Assembly (NCBI GenBank): GCA_029207755.1
Contig: JARCOQ010000008.1
Coordinates: 30,478,521 to 30,542,520, forward strand
DNA from: Chamaea fasciata
Lineage: Eukaryota > Chordata > Aves > Passeriformes > Sylviidae
Length of the DNA: 64,000 nt
Direction of reading: 5' to 3'
The notes under the pieces were generated by a model. The model was not told the origin of the DNA. It made no database searches and was given only the letters and a program-made list of their open reading frames with translations. Positions 60,496 to 64,000 of this stretch are shown here, in pieces. Both the position numbers and the translations under genes were made by a program. Numbering within the stretch: the stretch's first letter is position 1; each line of letters begins with the position of its first letter.

Positions 60496-63400
60496 TTCTG
60501 CTGGTGACCAGGGCACGGACTCCGAGAAAAATTCTGCTTTGGTTTGGGCAATATTTCTTTGAACATCATAGGCACTCTGAACCTCACAATTTCAATTAAA
60601 TGTCACCATTTCTGCTGTAACTGTGTGTCATCAGATGGTGTTTTACCAGCCTTACAGACAAACTCCACATCTGAAAAGCTTTGGCTGTTTTTCACAGCAC
60701 ATTTTAAGTTTCTTTGCCCCTACAAAGCGATATGGCACCACCCTCAAATATGCTTTACTTAGAAATATTTGCAGCAAAACATCATGGTCTACCAATGGTT
60801 TAATTCTCACTCAAATCTGTAGAAAACTTCAGATATCAAAAACCTCTACAGATTTCAGCATATGTAGTCAAGTGTTAACTGTGCATAGGAGGCATATAAA
60901 AGCATTCTGGTTTAATTTGAAATTTGCTCTGTTCAGGATCATCCGGACTTTAAAATCTGGGATCACTTTGGGTGTTCTTCAACTAAACCAGAGCTATGGG
61001 GAGCACAAAATAGTAGAGGCCGCTAATATAGAGCTTGTGAATATTCAGTGCACTTTAGCCTATGTCACTGGATTCAAAGGCAGTTTGTAAATCAACTTCC
61101 CATTCTGTGACTTCCATTGCTGAGTCCAGAAGTTTAGTCTGCGCAAAACTTCCAAAAACAACAGATACCAGCAACTTATTCTTGATATTTCAATACTAAA
61201 TAAGAAATGATAATTAAATATAAATGGTTTAAAAATTTTTTGATGTGTATCTCAATGTACAGGCTGTGAACAAATGAGAGCAAGGGAGGCAAAATCAGAC
61301 ATTCAATGTATCAAACGTAATAAATCCTCTGAGGCTAATCAGCCTGCCTTCCCCCACTAACCTCAGCCCCACGCTATGCCAAATAGTGAAAGCAGATGTC
61401 TCATGAACAGGTAAAAAACAATCTGAATTCCCATTCCCCACAACTGAAACAAATGTTGGGTTTGGGGTTTTGATTTGGGAAGCTTCCAAACTGAACTGCA
61501 TGAGACATTTCATCCAAAGCCCTTCAAAGAAACAGCCCAAAAAGAGGAATTCAATTTAGCTGGCACAAGGAGAGAAGATCTATTGTAATATGGAAGAAAT
61601 TCAAACACTATAGGAGAGCCAAATGACATTTCAAATTGCTGTGATTTATCTTGCCTTGCTTACCTATATTTCTTCAAAATAGCAAGCTAACAAACCCAGT
61701 TATAATGCTTAATACACAGAAATCCTCCCCTTTTCTTGTCTCTTTTACCCTCTAATTTTCTTTAAGAAATTGTAACCAAAAATGCTCCATCTTTGGTCTT
61801 AGAAAACAAAATCTTTCCTCCAGAGTGTGCTATGATCTTCACGTTATTACTCTTGGCATCAATCTGTGCTTGAAGAACTTATTTCTAAGGTGCTTCACTC
61901 CTTGAAATAATGTAAATGAAATAAGAAAGATATTCTATTGGAGTAGCTGAGGCAAGAATTCTTTGGGTCAATATATGTGTATTGCAGGTATATTTTCTTG
62001 ACTAAATACTTCAGGAGTCTACAAGTATGGTTTACATTCATCACAGGGGGTGACTGTGGTAACACACCACCATTCCTTGTGCTCTGTCCCGCAGGCTGGT
62101 TCGCTGGCTTGGGACAAGCCAGGTTCTGCAGGCAGGAGCTGACACTATCCATAGCCCTGTGCCTGCTGACACACACAGTGAAGCACGAGTTGTAATTTCT
62201 GCGCAGCCCTTAACAACCTCTTCTCAAACCAGAGCTTGGTGCTGTGCTTGGTTCCCTTCCTGGTGCTACACGTGTGTGGGCAGTACTTTTTCCCCTGTGC
62301 AGACCAAGGGCAAGGTGTGTATGGATTGGTGCTTGTGTCTCTCTTCTGGGAGTATCTGGAAGAGCAAAATCATCAGGTGAAACCCTTTTTCTCTGTCAGA
62401 ATTTTACATCTCTTCAAGGCACTTTTGGATCACAATAATTCTTCCAGGTAAATAATGTATTTAACACGGGAACAACGTGGCTGGACAAAGCTCAATGTGA
62501 AGATTGTATCATTTCCATCCCTTCACAGGACTGTGGAGCCTCAACACAATATTAATAGAGTTTTGCAATGACATGTTGGAGGTTTTTCAGAAAATGGCTG
62601 AGGAGGATGCTTTTTTCTTCTTCCTTTCTCTTCTAATGCTTGTACCACTGAAACAGCCCTCATTGCTCGAGCTGGTCTCATACCTGCATCTGTACAATTG
62701 TCTCTACAATGCCTTCTGTTGTTTGGGGATCTGCGGGGGAGATAACTAGCAGGAAAGGAATCTGATCTCAGTGGGTCTTTGTGAGAGTTTTGATGCAACC
62801 TTTAGCTAATTAGTTTCATTTAATATAAATTCTCATGGCTGAAGTTCTCAAGAGACAGGAGGACTGTTCCGTGAAAGGAAGAACTCTTATCCTTAGCAAC
62901 ACTTTTGTATGCACTGCCTTCTTGGGGAAAAAGGGGTAAGAGGTTGTCTTTGAAAAGCTACTATTGCCAGAACAGAGTTGGAGGGTAGGGTTTTGTGCAG
63001 TTACTCCTGTGTGATGTAAGACATGTACCCATAAAATTCCCACTGATTTGCAGAACAAAATTAAATTACCCCCAAAGTTGTGGAGACTCCACCTAGTTAA
63101 ACTGATGGTGCGTTGTAACAAACTTTCAGAGCCTTAATGAGCATAAGAGTGCTATGAAATGTTTCCCTGTCTTCCCTTGACCACAGCACTTGCAGTCAAG
63201 AAATGGGTCCCAAAATGGTGGAGAGACTTGATCTGAACCCCTGAGCAGCCTGCAATTGTCACAGGGAGCTCAGGAGTGTCTCTGCAGGTGTCTGTGTTGC
63301 CCAGCCTGGGATCCTCTGCCTCAGGATCCAGGCGAGCCCTGCAAGGACATGTTTATGTAGTATAGGTAAAGGGAAAACAGAGAACCACATTCCTGTCTGA

Positions 63401-64000
63401 TGCTCAGAATATAAATCTGTCAGAGGAGCCTTCGGAAGAGATTTTGGCCGGGGAGTAATGAAGTGAAGGAACTGTAGGTGAGTACAGATGACTTAGTAAA
63501 CTAACGTAATGGCTGATTGGGGAATTAGCAGCACCGGGGAAATTTGGAGTGAAACATACCCTGAACTTTCTCTGTGACTGTGCCACTCAAGTTCACTGAA
63601 CACGAGAATTTCCTCAGAATTAATGGAGATACTGTAGAGAAAATCAAGTTTTGCTTTTTGACATTTTTTCCATCACATGCAAAGCTCCTTCCCTCTTGCT
63701 TCCCCCTGGCTTTGGGTGAACTGAGAGTTGTGCTGGTTGAGAGTTTGCACAGTGCCCCAAATGCCACTGTGATGGGGTAGGAAAGAGCTAAAAAAACAGC
63801 CAGGCTTTTCAATTGAAATTCAGTCTTAAAAGGCAAGCAATGCTCAACAAAACCTGTGTCAGTTTGGAAAGCCAGAGCTTAAAACACAGGTTCTTTCTCT
63901 ACTGCAAGTTCTCCACTCCAGGGGAGACCTGTGATTTAATTGATTTAAAGTAAAGCTGGATTTATTTAGTTAAAAAGGAACTTGATTTGTTTCTGGTTGA

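Larger units (their letters stand above)
57100..64000. other. Gene-free AT-rich stretch
   Basis: No gene is recognised. It holds short CA and GTTGT repeats near 58215-58258, a palindromic relic at 59626-59695 and an A/AAT tract at 60469-60495. The 155-codon plus-strand frame at 60623-61090 is the longest here but resembles no family. A slightly GC-richer patch at 62050-62360 has three overlapping open frames and no recognisable product. Confidence 0.6.

Noticed and set aside
60623..61090. 155-codon plus-strand open frame
   Set aside because: No domain, signal or family resemblance, no convincing splice sites; consistent with chance in a 64-kb window.
1..64000. CRISPR arrays, operons, rRNA, tRNA genes, intact LTR retroviruses
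   Set aside because: None seen on either strand; the window has the character of avian non-coding nuclear DNA.

Overview
The window looks like nuclear DNA from a passerine bird. It is AT-rich and CpG-poor, its few long open frames are isolated, and it carries no bacterial or organellar gene organisation. The best lineage marker is a degraded SINE at 25456-25596 on the minus strand. Its head is derived from tRNA-Ile and its tail is CR1-like (AATCACAGAA / ATTCTGAGTTGG), the architecture I recall for TguSINE1 of passerines. Three much older CR1/L3-type LINE fragments (27500-27900, 33845-34208, 41914-42290), several MIR/core-SINE remnants (about 270-350, 14600-14690, 55325-55495) and a set of short palindromic MITE-like relics agree with an amniote, probably avian, genome.

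I could not recognise any protein-coding gene, exon of a known family, tRNA gene or known microRNA. The window is best read as a gene desert or the inside of very large introns. The one strong gene-related signal is a CpG island at 5120-5470, a candidate promoter or first exon of unknown direction. Four weak candidate exons are flagged with low confidence: 1400-1706 minus, 16707-17006 minus, 19070-19124 plus and 31609-31777 plus.

Layout. 1-5.0 kb: AT-rich, with a MIR tail and a perfect inverted repeat around a TA-rich core (2471-2598). 5.1-5.5 kb: CpG island. 5.5-9.35 kb: unassigned, turning pyrimidine-rich on the plus strand after about 7.9 kb. 9.36-20.3 kb: a palindromic relic (9357-9417), a possible regulatory cluster with two octamer-like sites (10730-10880), a MIR remnant, A-rich tracts and a 16-bp perfect hairpin (19924-19973). 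20.3-28.3 kb: more palindromic relics, the SINE and a CR1 reverse-transcriptase-region fragment. 28.3-42.3 kb: mostly unique AT-rich sequence with two further CR1 3'-end fragments. 42.3-55.3 kb: unique sequence with a small tandem repeat, homopolymers including T30 and A34, and a possible conserved block at 50.44-50.96 kb. 55.3-64 kb: a MIR, a 39-nt alternating purine-pyrimidine tract, an 18-bp perfect palindrome, a 20-bp tandem duplication and another palindromic relic.

No genes here can be said to work together. The features of most value are the CpG island, the lineage-diagnostic SINE and the recurring palindromic relics. Repeat assignments come from memory of family consensus sequences, not from a search.
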